Made by a program: the position numbers and the translations under genes. The notes beneath the pieces were generated by a model. That model did not search any database. It had not been told where the DNA came from and saw nothing but the letters and a program-made list of their open reading frames with translations. Source: Antarcticirhabdus aurantiaca (lineage in GTDB: Bacteria; Pseudomonadota; Alphaproteobacteria; Rhizobiales; Rhizobiaceae). Taken from it: DNA of 64,000 nucleotides. Each line of letters begins with the position of its first letter. Positions within the stretch are counted from its first letter, which is position 1. The stretch covers positions 287,640 to 351,639 of the forward strand of contig NZ_VTOM01000002.1 of assembly GCF_009765365.1 (NCBI RefSeq). Direction: 5' to 3'. Positions 40,271-52,086 of this stretch are shown one piece after another.

Positions 40271-41239
40271 TCAGGGCTTGAAGGTCAGCCGCGTCACGGC
40301 CCCGGTCTCGTTGGCGTAGGCGACCTCGCCGCCAATCCGGGTGGCAAGCCCCCCGACGATGCGCTGGCCGAGCGAGCCGCGATTGGTGCCGAGGCGCGAC
40401 AGGTCGAAGCCGACGCCGTCGTCCGCGACCGTCATTCGCACCCGGCCGCCTCCGGCCGGCTCGAAGACGACGCGGATGAGGCCGCCGCGCCCGCCGGGAA
40501 AGGCGTGCTTCAAGCTGTTGGTGACGAGCTCGACGAGGATCAGCGACAGCGTCGACAGGCGGTCGAGGCCGAACACGAAGCCGGGCGCGCTCACCTCGAC
40601 CCGGACGCCCGACGCGTCGCTGGACGCCAGAACGTCCTCGCACAGGTCCTGAAAGGTGCGCTCGGCGGGCCGGTTGGCCGTGTCCGGATCGTAGAGCCGG
40701 CGATGGATCCGCCCGATCGTGTCGATGCGCGCCTTGGCCTCGTCGATCGCCGCCGAGGCGGAAGCGGGATCGTGGGCGAGCTTGCGCTTCTGAAGGTTGA
40801 GGAGGCTGGAGACGAACTGCATGTTGTTCGCCACGCGGTGCTGCAGCTCCTGGAACATCACGCGCTGCTGCTCGTAGAGCCCGCCCGACACGCCCCGCTC
40901 GCGCTCCAGCGCCCGGACCGTCGTCGTCGCCACGTGGATGAAGAGGAGATCCACCGCGATCACGAAGACGTAGAAGGCGAGCGCCACCAGAACGGAAGAG
41001 CTCAGCGAGAAGGTGCCGAAGGGCGGGATGAACCAGTACCAGGCGCCGAGGCCCGACAGGACGGCGCAGAGCGCGCCCGGGCCGGTGCCGGCGAAGAAGG
41101 CCGTCAAGACCACGGCGGGAAAGTAGGTGAGGTAGGGAAAGCCCGGCGGCAGGAGGCCGTCGGACAGGAAGCGCACGACCGTGGCGAGGGCGAAGGCGAG
41201 AGCGGCCAGCCCCCAGCCGAGCCCGGGGAGCGCCTGCAT
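40271..41239 (-). CDS. HisKA_2/HWE-type sensor histidine kinase with DUF4118 membrane domain
   Basis: 322 residues from ATG at 41239 ([20 protein letters not shown]); a TTG seven codons earlier is possible. Four helices in the first ~120 residues form a DUF4118 (KdpD-like) sensor, with [37 protein letters not shown]. The phospho-acceptor H-box is [27 protein letters not shown], the N-box [14 protein letters not shown] and the G-box [10 protein letters not shown]. Such kinases are common in alphaproteobacterial general stress and light responses. No response regulator is adjacent. Confidence 0.88.
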   Translation of the reverse strand: MQALPGLGWGLAALAFALATVVRFLSDGLLPPGFPYLTYFPAVVLTAFFAGTGPGALCAVLSGLGAWYWFIPPFGTFSLSSSVLVALAFYVFVIAVDLLFIHVATTTVRALERERGVSGGLYEQQRVMFQELQHRVANNMQFVSSLLNLQKRKLAHDPASASAAIDEAKARIDTIGRIHRRLYDPDTANRPAERTFQDLCEDVLASSDASGVRVEVSAPGFVFGLDRLSTLSLILVELVTNSLKHAFPGGRGGLIRVVFEPAGGGRVRMTVADDGVGFDLSRLGTNRGSLGQRIVGGLATRIGGEVAYANETGAVTRLTFKP

Positions 41240-41413
41240 GCGTTCCGCCAGCTTGAACAACCCCGTGCGTTTCGATCCGACCCTTCGGCCCGCGAAGCAT
41301 CGTTTCGCCGGCCAAGCATCCCCGCTCCTCTCATGAGGGCAAAGTCCTTCCGCCGCAAGCGCTTCCTCGATAGCGGGGCAACCCACTTGCACGGGGCCCC
41401 GCCCCGGCATATG

Positions 41414-41431
41414 AATGAACGACCGTTCATT
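41414..41431. promoter_or_regulatory. candidate TetR operator of the leucine catabolism operon
   Basis: Perfect inverted repeat AATGAAC-gacc-GTTCATT, 20 bases before the TetR-type start, with a second ATGAA/TTCAT pair flanking it. The position and TGAAC/GTTCA arms suggest autoregulation of the downstream operon. Confidence 0.7.
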
Positions 41432-41451
41432 TCATCGGCTTGGGAGGGCCC

Positions 41452-42123
41452 GTGGAAGCGTTCGCCGACAAGCAGGCCGGACCGGCCGCCGCCTCTGCCG
41501 CCGGGACAACGGCCCGCGGCGAGGCGACGCGCGACGCGATCCGCCGCGCGGCCGAGGCGCTGTTCGCCGCCCAAGGCTTCTCCGCCGTCTCGATGCGCGA
41601 CATCGCCGCCCGCGTGGGTGTTCGGGCGAGCGCCCTCTACAACCACTTTCCCGCCAAGCAGGACATCCTCGCCGAGCTGATGGAGACGCATCTCCTGCGG
41701 CTGACGGCGGCGCTGGATGCGGTTCTGCCCGGCGCGGAGGCGAGCCCGGCGGCGCGCCTCGCCGCCTTCGCCCGCTTCCACGTGCGCTACCATTTCGACG
41801 CCGCCGACGCGGTGTTCCTTTCCTACATGGAGCTGCGCAGCCTCGCGCCCGAGAACCGCGCCCGCATCAACGCCTTGCGCGGCGCCTATGAGCGGCGCCT
41901 GCGCGACATCCTGCGCGACGGGCAGCGCTCCGGCGCCTTCCGCATCGAAGACCCCACCATCGAAGCCATGGCGCTGATCGCCATGCTGACCGGCGTCACC
42001 ACCTGGTACGACCCGGCGGGCCGGCTCTCGCGCGAGGCGATCGAGGACATCTACGTCGCCATGGCCGCGCGCAGCGTCGGCCTGGATCACGAGGAGGAGG
42101 CGTCATGTTCGAGCGGGGCCTGA
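41452..42123 (+). CDS. TetR-family regulator, first gene of leucine catabolism operon
   Basis: 223 residues from GTG at 41452, with GGGAGG four bases upstream. The DNA-binding helix-turn-helix is [36 protein letters not shown] (about residues 45-80). The C-terminal ligand domain ([33 protein letters not shown]) resembles regulators of acyl-CoA catabolism. It overlaps isovaleryl-CoA dehydrogenase by 19 bases, so it probably responds to a CoA intermediate of leucine breakdown. The operator just upstream indicates autoregulation. Confidence 0.88.
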   Translation: MEAFADKQAGPAAASAAGTTARGEATRDAIRRAAEALFAAQGFSAVSMRDIAARVGVRASALYNHFPAKQDILAELMETHLLRLTAALDAVLPGAEASPAARLAAFARFHVRYHFDAADAVFLSYMELRSLAPENRARINALRGAYERRLRDILRDGQRSGAFRIEDPTIEAMALIAMLTGVTTWYDPAGRLSREAIEDIYVAMAARSVGLDHEEEASCSSGA

Positions 42124-43268
42124 ACTTCGGTCTGCCGGACGAGGTCGAGGCGCTGCGCGACATGGTGCGCCGCTTCGCCGGCGAGCGCATCGCTCCCCGC
42201 GCGGCGCAGATCGACCGCGACAACGCCTTTCCGAACGAGCTCTGGGCGGAGATGGGCGCTCTCGGCCTTCTCGGCGTCACCGTCGAGGAGGAGTTCGGCG
42301 GGGCGGGCATGGGCTATCTCGCCCACTGCGTCGCCGTGGAGGAGATCAGCCGCGCCTCGGCCTCGGTCGGCCTCTCCTACGGCGCCCATTCCAACCTCTG
42401 CGTCAACCAGATCCGCCGCAACGGCACGCCGGAGCAGAAGCGGAAATACCTGCCCAGGCTCATCTCCGGCGAGCATGTCGGGGCTCTCGCCATGTCGGAG
42501 ACGGGGGCGGGCTCGGACGTCGTCTCGATGCGCCTTCGGGCCGAGGCGCGGGGCGGGGATTTCGTGCTCAACGGCTCGAAGATGTGGATCACCAACGGGC
42601 CGGACGCCTCGACCCTTGTCGTCTACGCCAGGACCGAGCCGGAGGCCGGCCCCCGCGGCATCACCGCCTTCCTCGTCGAGCGCGGCATGGCGGGCTTCTC
42701 CACCGCGCAGAAGCTCGACAAGCTCGGCATGCGGGGATCGAACACCTGCGAGCTCCTCTTCGAGGACTGCGTGGTTCCCGCCGAGAACATCCTCGGGCGC
42801 GTCGGCGGCGGCGTCGAGGTGCTGATGAGCGGGCTCGACTACGAGCGCGTCGTGCTGGCCGCCGGGCCGCTCGGCATCATGGCCGCCTGCCTCGACCTCG
42901 TCGTGCCCTTTCTTCACGAGCGCGAGCAGTTCGGCCGGCCGATCGGCGAGTTCCAGCTCATGCAGGGCAAGCTCGCCGACATGTACGTCCAGGCCAATGC
43001 CACGCGCGCCTACGTCTACGCCGTCGCGGCGGCCTGCGACCGCGCCGAGACCAGCCGGCAGGACGCGGCGGGCTGCATCCTCTACGCCGCCGAGGCCGCG
43101 ACGCAGATGGCGCTGCAGGCGATCCAGGCGCTGGGCGGCGTCGGCTACACCAACGATTATCCCGCCGGGCGCCTGTTGCGCGACGCCAAGCTCTACGAGA
43201 TCGGCGCGGGCACCTCCGAGATCCGCCGCATGCTGATCGGCCGCGAGATCTTCCGGGAGAGCGCCTGA
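42105..43268 (+). CDS. ivd: isovaleryl-CoA dehydrogenase
   Basis: 387 residues, normal for this flavoenzyme. Acyl-CoA dehydrogenase motifs are [18 protein letters not shown] and MWITNGPDA; the C-terminal [39 protein letters not shown] is family-typical. The catalytic base of isovaleryl-CoA dehydrogenases lies not at the usual C-terminal Glu but in the segment [16 protein letters not shown], here Glu247; this matches well. It oxidises isovaleryl-CoA to 3-methylcrotonyl-CoA. Its stop shares a base with the next gene's start. Confidence 0.95.
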   Translation: MFERGLNFGLPDEVEALRDMVRRFAGERIAPRAAQIDRDNAFPNELWAEMGALGLLGVTVEEEFGGAGMGYLAHCVAVEEISRASASVGLSYGAHSNLCVNQIRRNGTPEQKRKYLPRLISGEHVGALAMSETGAGSDVVSMRLRAEARGGDFVLNGSKMWITNGPDASTLVVYARTEPEAGPRGITAFLVERGMAGFSTAQKLDKLGMRGSNTCELLFEDCVVPAENILGRVGGGVEVLMSGLDYERVVLAAGPLGIMAACLDLVVPFLHEREQFGRPIGEFQLMQGKLADMYVQANATRAYVYAVAAACDRAETSRQDAAGCILYAAEAATQMALQAIQALGGVGYTNDYPAGRLLRDAKLYEIGAGTSEIRRMLIGREIFRESA

Positions 43269-44875
43269 TGCCCGTGATCGCCTCCGCCATCTCGACCCGC
43301 TCGCCCGATTTTGCCGCCAACCGCGCGGCAATGCTGGAGGCCGAGGCGCGGGTGCGCGAGGCGGCGCGGGCCGCGCTCGCGGGCGGCGGCGAGGCGGCGC
43401 GGGCGCGCCACGTGGCGCGGGGCAAGATGCCGCCGCGCGAGCGCGTGGAGCGGCTCCTCGATCCCGGCTCGCCCTTCCTGGAGATCGGCCTGCTGGCCGC
43501 GCACGGCCATTACGGCGGCGAGGTGCCGGCGGCGGGGCTCATCGCCGGGATCGGGCGCGTCTCGGGGCGCGAGGTGATGGTGGTCGCCAACGACGCGACG
43601 GTGAAGGGCGGCACCTACTATCCCCTCACCGTCAAGAAGCACCTGCGCGCGCAGGAGATCGCGGACGAGAACCGCCTGCCCTGCCTCTACCTTGTCGATT
43701 CCGGCGGCGCGAACCTGCCCAATCAGGACGAGGTCTTCCCCGACCGCGACCATTTCGGCCGGATCTTCTTCAACCAGGCGCGGATGTCGGCGGACGGCAT
43801 CGCACAGATCGCCGTCGTCATGGGCTCCTGCACGGCCGGCGGCGCCTACGTGCCCGCCATGAGCGACGAGACGGTGATCGTACGCGGGGGAGGCACGATC
43901 TTCCTCGCCGGCCCGCCGCTCGTGCGCGCGGCGACAGGCGAGATCGTCTCGGCCGAGGAGCTCGGCGGCGCGGAGGTGCATGCCCGCCAGTCCGGCGTCG
44001 CCGACCACATCGCGGAAAACGACGCCCACGCCCTCGCCATCGCCCGGCGCATCGTCGCGAACCTCAACGCGCGGAAGCGCCCCGCGATCGCAGTCGAGAC
44101 GCCGTGCGATCCGGCCTACGATCCGGCCGAGATCCCCGGCATCGTGCCCGCCGACCCGCGGCAACCCTACGACGTGCGCGAGGTCATCGCCCGGCTCGTC
44201 GACGGCTCCCGGCTGGACGAGTTCAAGGCGGCTTACGGCGAAACGCTGGTCTGCGGCTTCGCGCATCTCCACGGCATGCCCGTCGGCATCCTTGCCAACA
44301 ACGGCGTCCTCTTCTCCGAAAGCGCCGTGAAGGGCGCCCACTTCGTCGAGCTCTGCTCGCAGCGCAAGGTGCCGCTCCTCTTCCTCCAGAACATTTCCGG
44401 CTTCATGGTCGGCCGCGCGGCGGAGGCCGGCGGCATCGCCAAGCACGGCGCCAAGCTCGTCACGGCCGTCTCCACCACGGCGGTGCCGAAGGTGACCATG
44501 CTGATCGGCGGCTCCTACGGCGCCGGCAATTACGGCATGGCCGGCCGCGCCTTCGGGCCGCGCTTCCTGTGGAGCTGGCCCAACGCGCGCATCGCCGTCA
44601 TGGGCGGCCCGCAGGCGGCGGGGGTGCTGGCGCAGGTCCGCCGCGAGGCGATCGAGCGGCGGGGGGAAAGCTGGAGCGAGGCCGAGGAGGAGGCCTTCAA
44701 GCGCCCGACGATCGAGCAGTTCGAGCGGCAGAGCGACCCGCTCCACGCCTCCGCCCGGCTCTGGGACGACGGCGTCGTGCCGGCGGCCAGGAGCCGCGAG
44801 GTTCTCGCTCTGTCCTTGTCGGCCGCGCTGAACGCGCCGATCGGCGACACCCGCTTCGGCCTCTTCCGGATGTGA
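43268..44875 (+). CDS. mccB: methylcrotonyl-CoA carboxylase, carboxyltransferase (beta) subunit
   Basis: 535 residues, the usual length. Carboxyltransferase motifs include [57 protein letters not shown] (typical of methylcrotonyl rather than propionyl enzymes), [15 protein letters not shown], and [24 protein letters not shown] followed by [16 protein letters not shown]. With the biotin-carrying alpha subunit it carboxylates 3-methylcrotonyl-CoA to 3-methylglutaconyl-CoA. It starts one base inside the ivd stop. A toxin-antitoxin pair separates it from mccA. Confidence 0.95.
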   Translation: MPVIASAISTRSPDFAANRAAMLEAEARVREAARAALAGGGEAARARHVARGKMPPRERVERLLDPGSPFLEIGLLAAHGHYGGEVPAAGLIAGIGRVSGREVMVVANDATVKGGTYYPLTVKKHLRAQEIADENRLPCLYLVDSGGANLPNQDEVFPDRDHFGRIFFNQARMSADGIAQIAVVMGSCTAGGAYVPAMSDETVIVRGGGTIFLAGPPLVRAATGEIVSAEELGGAEVHARQSGVADHIAENDAHALAIARRIVANLNARKRPAIAVETPCDPAYDPAEIPGIVPADPRQPYDVREVIARLVDGSRLDEFKAAYGETLVCGFAHLHGMPVGILANNGVLFSESAVKGAHFVELCSQRKVPLLFLQNISGFMVGRAAEAGGIAKHGAKLVTAVSTTAVPKVTMLIGGSYGAGNYGMAGRAFGPRFLWSWPNARIAVMGGPQAAGVLAQVRREAIERRGESWSEAEEEAFKRPTIEQFERQSDPLHASARLWDDGVVPAARSREVLALSLSAALNAPIGDTRFGLFRM

Positions 44876-44938
44876 CGACGATGATGCGCCACCACCTCCG
44901 ATCGGCTATCATGATGCCTTCACCAGGAGGCATGCCCC

Positions 44939-45190
44939 ATGGCCCAGGTCACCGTCCGGCGTCTCGACGACGCCGTCCTCGACAAGCTCAAAGCCCGCGC
45001 CAAGGCCAACGACCGCTCCACGGAAGCCGAGATCCGCGAGATCCTGCGCGCGGCGGCGGATGGACCGGTGCCCGGGCAGCGGAAGCGTTCGTTGCGCGAG
45101 CTCATGGGTTCCGCCCCCAGCGACCGCACGGTCGAAGAGATCGTCGCGGACATCCGAGCGCTGCGGGACGAATGGGAAGACCGGGGCTGA
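44939..45190 (+). CDS. FitA/VapB-like ribbon-helix-helix antitoxin
   Basis: 83 residues: MAQVTVRRLDDAVLDKLKAR then AKANDRSTEAEIREILRAAA, an Arc/FitA-type ribbon-helix-helix, followed by an acidic tail (RTVEEIVADIRALRDEWEDRG) that would occlude the PIN toxin. AGGAGG lies eight bases before the ATG, a much stronger site than its operon neighbours have. It is followed by the PIN toxin after 6 bases. The pair sits between mccB and mccA. Confidence 0.88.
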   Translation: MAQVTVRRLDDAVLDKLKARAKANDRSTEAEIREILRAAADGPVPGQRKRSLRELMGSAPSDRTVEEIVADIRALRDEWEDRG

Positions 45191-45196
45191 CGCAGC

Positions 45197-45625
45197 GTGC
45201 CCTCTCCAGCGATCTACTACATCGACGCAAACGCCGCGATCGCGATGATCGAGCGCACGCGGCCACTCAACCCTGCGCAGGACGCCTTTGTCGATGGGAT
45301 CGACGACGGAGCGATCCGAGTCGTGTCGAGCGACGTCGCTTTGCTGGAATGCTTGGTGAAGCCCCTGCGCGACAAGGACACGACTCTCGCCCAATCGGTG
45401 TTCGACTTCTTCGACGGCGTGGTGGCGCGCCTCATCCCGTTGGACCGCCACGTCATCCTGCAAGCGGCGGAGCTTCGCGCCGCGAATCGCCTCACCCTAC
45501 CCGACGCCCTGCACGTCGCCTGCGCGCTGGAAGCCGGTTGCACGGTGTTCCTCAGCGCCGATCGGCGACTGCGCGTGCCGGACGGCATGACGCGGCTCGC
45601 TTTCGACGAGCTGACGCTGCCCTGA
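45197..45625 (+). CDS. vapC: VapC-type PIN-domain toxin
   Basis: 142 residues from GTG at 45197 (VPSPAIYYIDANAAIAMIER). The PIN acidic site is visible: Asp in YYIDANAAI, Glu in SSDVALLECLVKPL, Asp in LTLPDALHVACALEAG and the terminal Asp in VFLSADRRLRV. PIN toxins cleave tRNA or rRNA until neutralised by the cognate antitoxin. It lies six bases after its antitoxin and 22 bases before mccA. Compared with neighbours the codon use looks less GC-extreme by eye (not computed), suggesting transfer into the operon. Confidence 0.88.
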   Translation: MPSPAIYYIDANAAIAMIERTRPLNPAQDAFVDGIDDGAIRVVSSDVALLECLVKPLRDKDTTLAQSVFDFFDGVVARLIPLDRHVILQAAELRAANRLTLPDALHVACALEAGCTVFLSADRRLRVPDGMTRLAFDELTLP

Positions 45626-45647
45626 GCCTATGCGGCGGGAGGGCGCG

Positions 45648-47654
45648 ATGATCGGCACTCTCCTCGTCGCCAACCGAGGCGAGATCGCCTGCCGGGTCAT
45701 GCGCACCGCCAAGCGGATGGGGATGCGCTGCGTCGCCGTCTTCTCCGATGCCGACCGCGACGCGTTGCACGTGGCCCTCGCCGACGAGGCGGTGCGCATC
45801 GGCCCGGCGCCGGCCGCGGAGAGCTATCTCGATGGCGCGGCGATCCTGAACGCGGCGCGGCGCACGGGGGCGGAGGCCATCCATCCGGGTTACGGCTTCC
45901 TGTCGGAGAACGCCGACTTCGCGCAAGCCGCCGAGGCCGCCGGCCTGATCTTCGTGGGTCCGAGGCCGGACTCGATCCGCGCCATGGGCCTGAAGGACGC
46001 GGCCAAGCGCCTGATGGAAGCGGCGGGCGTGCCGGTGGTGCCGGGCTTTCACGGCGAGGAGGACGATCCCGCGCGGCTGGCACGGGAAGCGGAGCGCATC
46101 GGCTATCCCGTGCTGATCAAGGCGCGAGCCGGTGGCGGCGGCAAGGGCATGCGCCGCGTGAAACGCGCGGCCGACTTCGCCGATGCCCTCGCGAGCGCGC
46201 GGCGCGAGGCGCTGGCCGCCTTCGGCGACGCGCACTGCCTCGTCGAGCGCTACGTCGCCGCGCCCCGCCACGTCGAGGTCCAGGTCTTCGGGGACGCGCA
46301 CGGCAACCTCGTCCACCTCTTCGAGCGCGACTGCTCGCTCCAGCGCCGGCACCAGAAGGTCATCGAGGAGGCACCCGCGCCCGGTATGACGGCGGAGCTG
46401 CGCGCCGTCATGGGCGAGGCGGCGGTGCGCGCCGCAAGGGCGGTGAACTATCGCGGCGCCGGCACGGTGGAGTTCATCCTCGACGCCTCCGAAGGTCTGC
46501 GGCCCGATCGCTTCTTTTTCATGGAAATGAACACGCGCCTTCAGGTCGAGCATCCTGTGACCGAGCTCGTCACCGGCCTCGACCTCGTCGAGCTGCAACT
46601 GCGCGTCGCCATGGGCGAACATCTTCCCATCGGGCAGGACGACGTGCGCCTGTCCGGCCACGCCGTCGAGGCGCGCCTCTATGCCGAGGACCCGGCGGCC
46701 GGTTTCCTGCCGTCGACAGGGCGGCTCTCGACGCTCCGCTTTCCCGAAGGGAATGTTCGGGTCGAGACCGGCGTGCGCGAGGGCGACCGCGTGACGCCGC
46801 ATTACGACCCGATGATCGCCAAGCTCGTCGTTCACGGCGCAACCCGAGCCGAGGCCTTCCGGCGGCTGCGCGCGGCGCTCGCGGAGACCCGCATCGCCGG
46901 CCCCGCCACCAATCTCGGCGTCCTCGCCCGCCTCGCCGCCGACCCCGACGTCCTGTCCGGCATGCTCGACACCGGACTGATCGAGCGCCGCGGCGAGGCG
47001 CTGACGGCGCCCGCGCGCGTCGAGGCCGACGAGGTCCTGGCGCTCGCCGCCCTCGCCTGCCTCGGCCACCTCGAACCGGTGCCGGACGCGATCGGCTGGC
47101 GCGATCCCTTCGACGCGCTGCGCAGCTTCCGCGCCTGGGGACGGGCACGCCAAGTCGCGCTCCTCCAGGATGAAACAGGCGAACGCCGCGAGGTAGTCGT
47201 TCACACCGATGAAACCGACGACTTCGATGTCGCGCTCCCCGACGGTTCCGCATGCTTCGGCATCTGCCGCCGCGAAGCGGACGGCAGGGTCGTCTTCGAG
47301 CGCGACGGACGACGGCGCAGCGCCCTCGTCGCACGGGACGCGGACGGTATCACCATCTTCCTCGGCAGCGAGGCGCACCGCTTTACTTTCTGGCGCGAGG
47401 CAGCAAGCGGCGACACCGTGGCGGCCGCGGCGAGCGACCGCATCGTCGCGCCGATGCCCGGCCTCGTGCGGCTCGTCGCAGAATCCGGCGCCGCGGTTGC
47501 TAAAGGGGACGTCCTCGCCGTCCTCGAAGCGATGAAGATGGAGCACGCGCTGAGGAGCCCGCGCGACGGGCGCGTGGCAACCGTGTCCGTCTCGCTCGGC
47601 GACGCCGTGGAGAGCGGTGCCGTTCTCCTGACGCTGGCGGAGGAGGTGCCGTGA
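45648..47654 (+). CDS. mccA: methylcrotonyl-CoA carboxylase, biotin-carboxylase/biotin-carrier (alpha) subunit
   Basis: 668 residues from ATG at 45648, preceded by GGGAGG; ATG 45630 lacks a site. The biotin carboxylase half has LLVANRGEIACRVMRTAKRMG, the ATP-grasp loop KARAGGGGKGMRRV, HVEVQVFGDAHGN, ERDCSLQRRHQKVIEEAPAP and FFFMEMNTRLQVEHPVTE. A middle linker precedes the C-terminal biotinyl domain with Lys630 in VLEAMKMEHAL. It charges biotin with bicarbonate for MccB. The GTG of the next gene overlaps its stop. Confidence 0.95.
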   Translation: MIGTLLVANRGEIACRVMRTAKRMGMRCVAVFSDADRDALHVALADEAVRIGPAPAAESYLDGAAILNAARRTGAEAIHPGYGFLSENADFAQAAEAAGLIFVGPRPDSIRAMGLKDAAKRLMEAAGVPVVPGFHGEEDDPARLAREAERIGYPVLIKARAGGGGKGMRRVKRAADFADALASARREALAAFGDAHCLVERYVAAPRHVEVQVFGDAHGNLVHLFERDCSLQRRHQKVIEEAPAPGMTAELRAVMGEAAVRAARAVNYRGAGTVEFILDASEGLRPDRFFFMEMNTRLQVEHPVTELVTGLDLVELQLRVAMGEHLPIGQDDVRLSGHAVEARLYAEDPAAGFLPSTGRLSTLRFPEGNVRVETGVREGDRVTPHYDPMIAKLVVHGATRAEAFRRLRAALAETRIAGPATNLGVLARLAADPDVLSGMLDTGLIERRGEALTAPARVEADEVLALAALACLGHLEPVPDAIGWRDPFDALRSFRAWGRARQVALLQDETGERREVVVHTDETDDFDVALPDGSACFGICRREADGRVVFERDGRRRSALVARDADGITIFLGSEAHRFTFWREAASGDTVAAAASDRIVAPMPGLVRLVAESGAAVAKGDVLAVLEAMKMEHALRSPRDGRVATVSVSLGDAVESGAVLLTLAEEVP

Positions 47655-48522
47655 GCGCGCGCGACGCCGTCCGCATCGTCGAGGTCAGCCCCCGCGACGG
47701 CCTCCAGAACGAGCCGCGCGCGGTATCGACCGCCGACAAGGTCCGGCTGGTCGACCTCCTGTCGCAGGCGGGCTTTGCCGAGATCGAGGCCGCGAGCTTC
47801 GTGTCGCCCAAGCGCGTGCCGCAGATGGCGGACGGCGCCGCGGTGCTCGCCGGCATCCGGCGGCGTGTCGGCATCCGCTATTCGGCGCTGGCGCCGAACC
47901 TTCGCGGCTTCGAGGCCGCGCGCGGCGCCGGTGCGGACGCCGTCTCGATCTTCGCCTCGGCCTCCGAGGGCTTCTCGCAGGCCAATATCGGCTGCTCGAT
48001 CGCGGACAGCCTCGAGCGCTTCCGCCCCGTCGCGGAGGCCGCGCGCGCCGCCGGCCTGCCGCTGCGCGGCTACGTCTCCTGCGTCACCGACTGCCCCTAT
48101 GACGGGCCGGTCGCGCCCGTGGCCGCTGCATCCGTCGCCGTCTCGCTCGCCGAACTCGGCTGCGCCGAGATCTCGCTCGGCGACACGCTCGGGCGCGCCA
48201 CGCCGGAGACGATCCGCGCCATGCTCGCCGCACTCCTCGCCGAGCTGCCGGCGACCCGCCTCGCCGGCCACTTCCACGATACGGCCGGTCGGGCGCTCGT
48301 CAACGTCGAGGCGAGCCTCGATCTCGGCCTTCGCGCCTTCGACGCCTCCGTCGCCGGCCTCGGCGGCTGTCCTTTCGCGCCGGGCGCGGCGGGCAACGTC
48401 GACACGCTGTCGCTCCACCGCCGCCTCGTCGAACTCGGCTTCGACACCGGGCTCGACCCGACCGCGCTGGAGCGGGCCGCCGCCTTCGCGCGCTCGCTCC
48501 GCACGGGAAGCGAGGCGGCGGC

Positions 48523-48526
<4 letters not shown>
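47651..48526 (+). CDS. hydroxymethylglutaryl-CoA lyase
   Basis: 291 residues from GTG at 47651 (GTGA overlap with mccA). The TIM-barrel lyase shows VEVSPRDGLQNEPRAV (catalytic Arg and metal Asp), EAASFVSPKRVPQMAD, GYVSCVTDCPYDG, ISLGDTLGRATP, LAGHFHDTAGRALVN (metal His residues) and GLGGCPFAPGAAGN with the flexible-loop Cys. It cleaves HMG-CoA to acetoacetate and acetyl-CoA, the last step of the leucine route. Known as liuE or mvaB/hmgL in other species. Confidence 0.94.
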
Positions 48527-50581
<2,055 letters not shown>

Positions 50582-51068
50582 GGATGAACCCGTCATCGGT
50601 AGAGCGCGGCGCTTCAGCCGCCACTTCCTTTTCCCCCCTGGGGAGAAGGTGCCCCGAAGGGGCGGATGAGGGCTCCGTAGCGCGCCGGCGTTTGCGTCCG
50701 TTCGCGGTGGACGCGTCGGCACCCGTCATCCATGGACGCGCTCGCGCCCTACGAGGCCCTCACCCGGCCGCGATGCCTCCGCATCGCAGCCACCCTCTCC
50801 CCGTCGGGGAGAGGGGCCGCAGCGCCTTCTCCGGCCGGTCTGCGGCGGCGCCACCGCTCCCTTCTCCCGTTTCGGGAGAAGGTGCCGGCAGGCGGATGAG
50901 GGTCTCCGGCCGTCGCGTTTCCGCTGCCCTGCGTGCCTCCGCGGCGATCCCTGGAAAAACCCTCACCCGCCCCTTCGGGGCACCCTCTCCCATGGGCGGG
51001 AGAGGGGGAGGCGCCCTCTTCGGCATCGTTGCGGCAGCAATGCCCCACCACCCCCAGGAGCCCGTCCC
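50582..51068. repeat. 487-base repeat mosaic between the two E1 genes
   Basis: No gene. At least six palindromic modules are packed here. The 31-base module at 50641-50671 is the exact reverse complement of 19620-19650; 50775-50796 is the exact reverse complement of 19493-19514; 50717-50731 that of 19559-19573; 50704-50718 is a direct match of 19669-19683. A two-mismatch copy of the 31-base module lies near 50960-50990. Several TTCTCCC...GGGAGAA and CTCTCCC...GGGAGAG stems could stop or slow transcription inside the bkd operon. Confidence 0.82.
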
Positions 51069-52082
51069 ATGCCGCGCATGACCATGATCGAGGCGATCCG
51101 CGACGCGCATGCGGTGATGATGGAGGCGAACCCCGACGTCGTCGTGTTCGGCGAGGACGTCGGCTATTTCGGCGGGGTGTTCCGCTGCACCGCAGGCCTC
51201 CAGGAGCGCTTCGGCAAGAGCCGGTGCTTCGACGCGCCGATCAACGAGAGCGGCATCGTCGGCGCGGCCATCGGCATGGCGGCCTACGGGTTGCGCCCCG
51301 TGGTCGAGATCCAGTTCGCCGACTACGTCTATCCCGCCTACGACCAGATCGTCTCGGAGGCCGCGCGGCTGCGCTACCGCTCGGCCGGCGACTTCACCGC
51401 GCCGCTCGTGGTGCGCATGCCCACCGGCGGCGGCATCTTCGGCGGGCAGACGCATTCGCAGTCGCCCGAGGCGCTGTTCACGCACGTCTCCGGCCTGAAG
51501 ACCGTCGTCCCGTCCAACCCGTTCGACGCCAAGGGCATGCTGATCGCGGCGATCGAGGACAACGATCCCGTGATCTTCCTGGAGCCCAAGCGGCTCTACA
51601 ACGGTCCCTTCGACGGGCACCACGAGCGCCCGGTCACGCCGTGGGCCAAGCACCCGCTCGGCGAGGTGCCGGAAGGGCGCTACACCGTTCCGCTGGGCAA
51701 GGGCGAGGTGCGCCGCGCGGGCTCCGCCGTGACCGTGCTCGCCTACGGCACCATGGTCCACGTCGCGCTGGCGGCGGCCGAGGATACCGGCATCGACGCG
51801 GAGGTCATCGATCTTCGCACCCTCGTGCCGCTCGACGTCGAGCTGATCGAGGCCTCGGTGAAGAAGACCGGGCGCTGCGTCGTGGTCCACGAGGCGACGA
51901 TCACCTCCGGCTTTGGCGCCGAGCTCGTCGCGACCGTCGAGGAGCGCTGCTTCTATCACCTCGAAGCGCCGATCGGGCGCGTCGGCGGCTGGGACACGCC
52001 CTACCCGCACGCGCAGGAATGGAACTACTTCCCCGGCCCGGCCCGGGTCGGCGAAGCCTTGACCCGCGCGATGGAGGGCTGA
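51069..52082 (+). CDS. bkdA2: branched-chain 2-oxoacid dehydrogenase E1 beta subunit
   Basis: 337 residues starting MPRMTMIEAIRDAHAVMMEA. The transketolase-like pyrimidine domain shows VVVFGEDVGYFGGVFRCTAGL (catalytic Glu), DAPINESGIVGAAIGMAAYGLRPVVEIQFADYVYPAYDQI and the C-terminal VVVHEATITSGFGAELVATVEE. It pairs with E1 alpha to bind TPP. Five bases separate it from the E2 gene. Confidence 0.95.
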   Translation: MPRMTMIEAIRDAHAVMMEANPDVVVFGEDVGYFGGVFRCTAGLQERFGKSRCFDAPINESGIVGAAIGMAAYGLRPVVEIQFADYVYPAYDQIVSEAARLRYRSAGDFTAPLVVRMPTGGGIFGGQTHSQSPEALFTHVSGLKTVVPSNPFDAKGMLIAAIEDNDPVIFLEPKRLYNGPFDGHHERPVTPWAKHPLGEVPEGRYTVPLGKGEVRRAGSAVTVLAYGTMVHVALAAAEDTGIDAEVIDLRTLVPLDVELIEASVKKTGRCVVVHEATITSGFGAELVATVEERCFYHLEAPIGRVGGWDTPYPHAQEWNYFPGPARVGEALTRAMEG

Positions 52083-52086
52083 TCGC

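Noticed and set aside
43410..43440. CACGTG words elsewhere (24880, 25395, 38990, 39448, 43411, 45760)
   Set aside because: They share only the central CACGTG with parS and lack the GTTT/AAAC arms.
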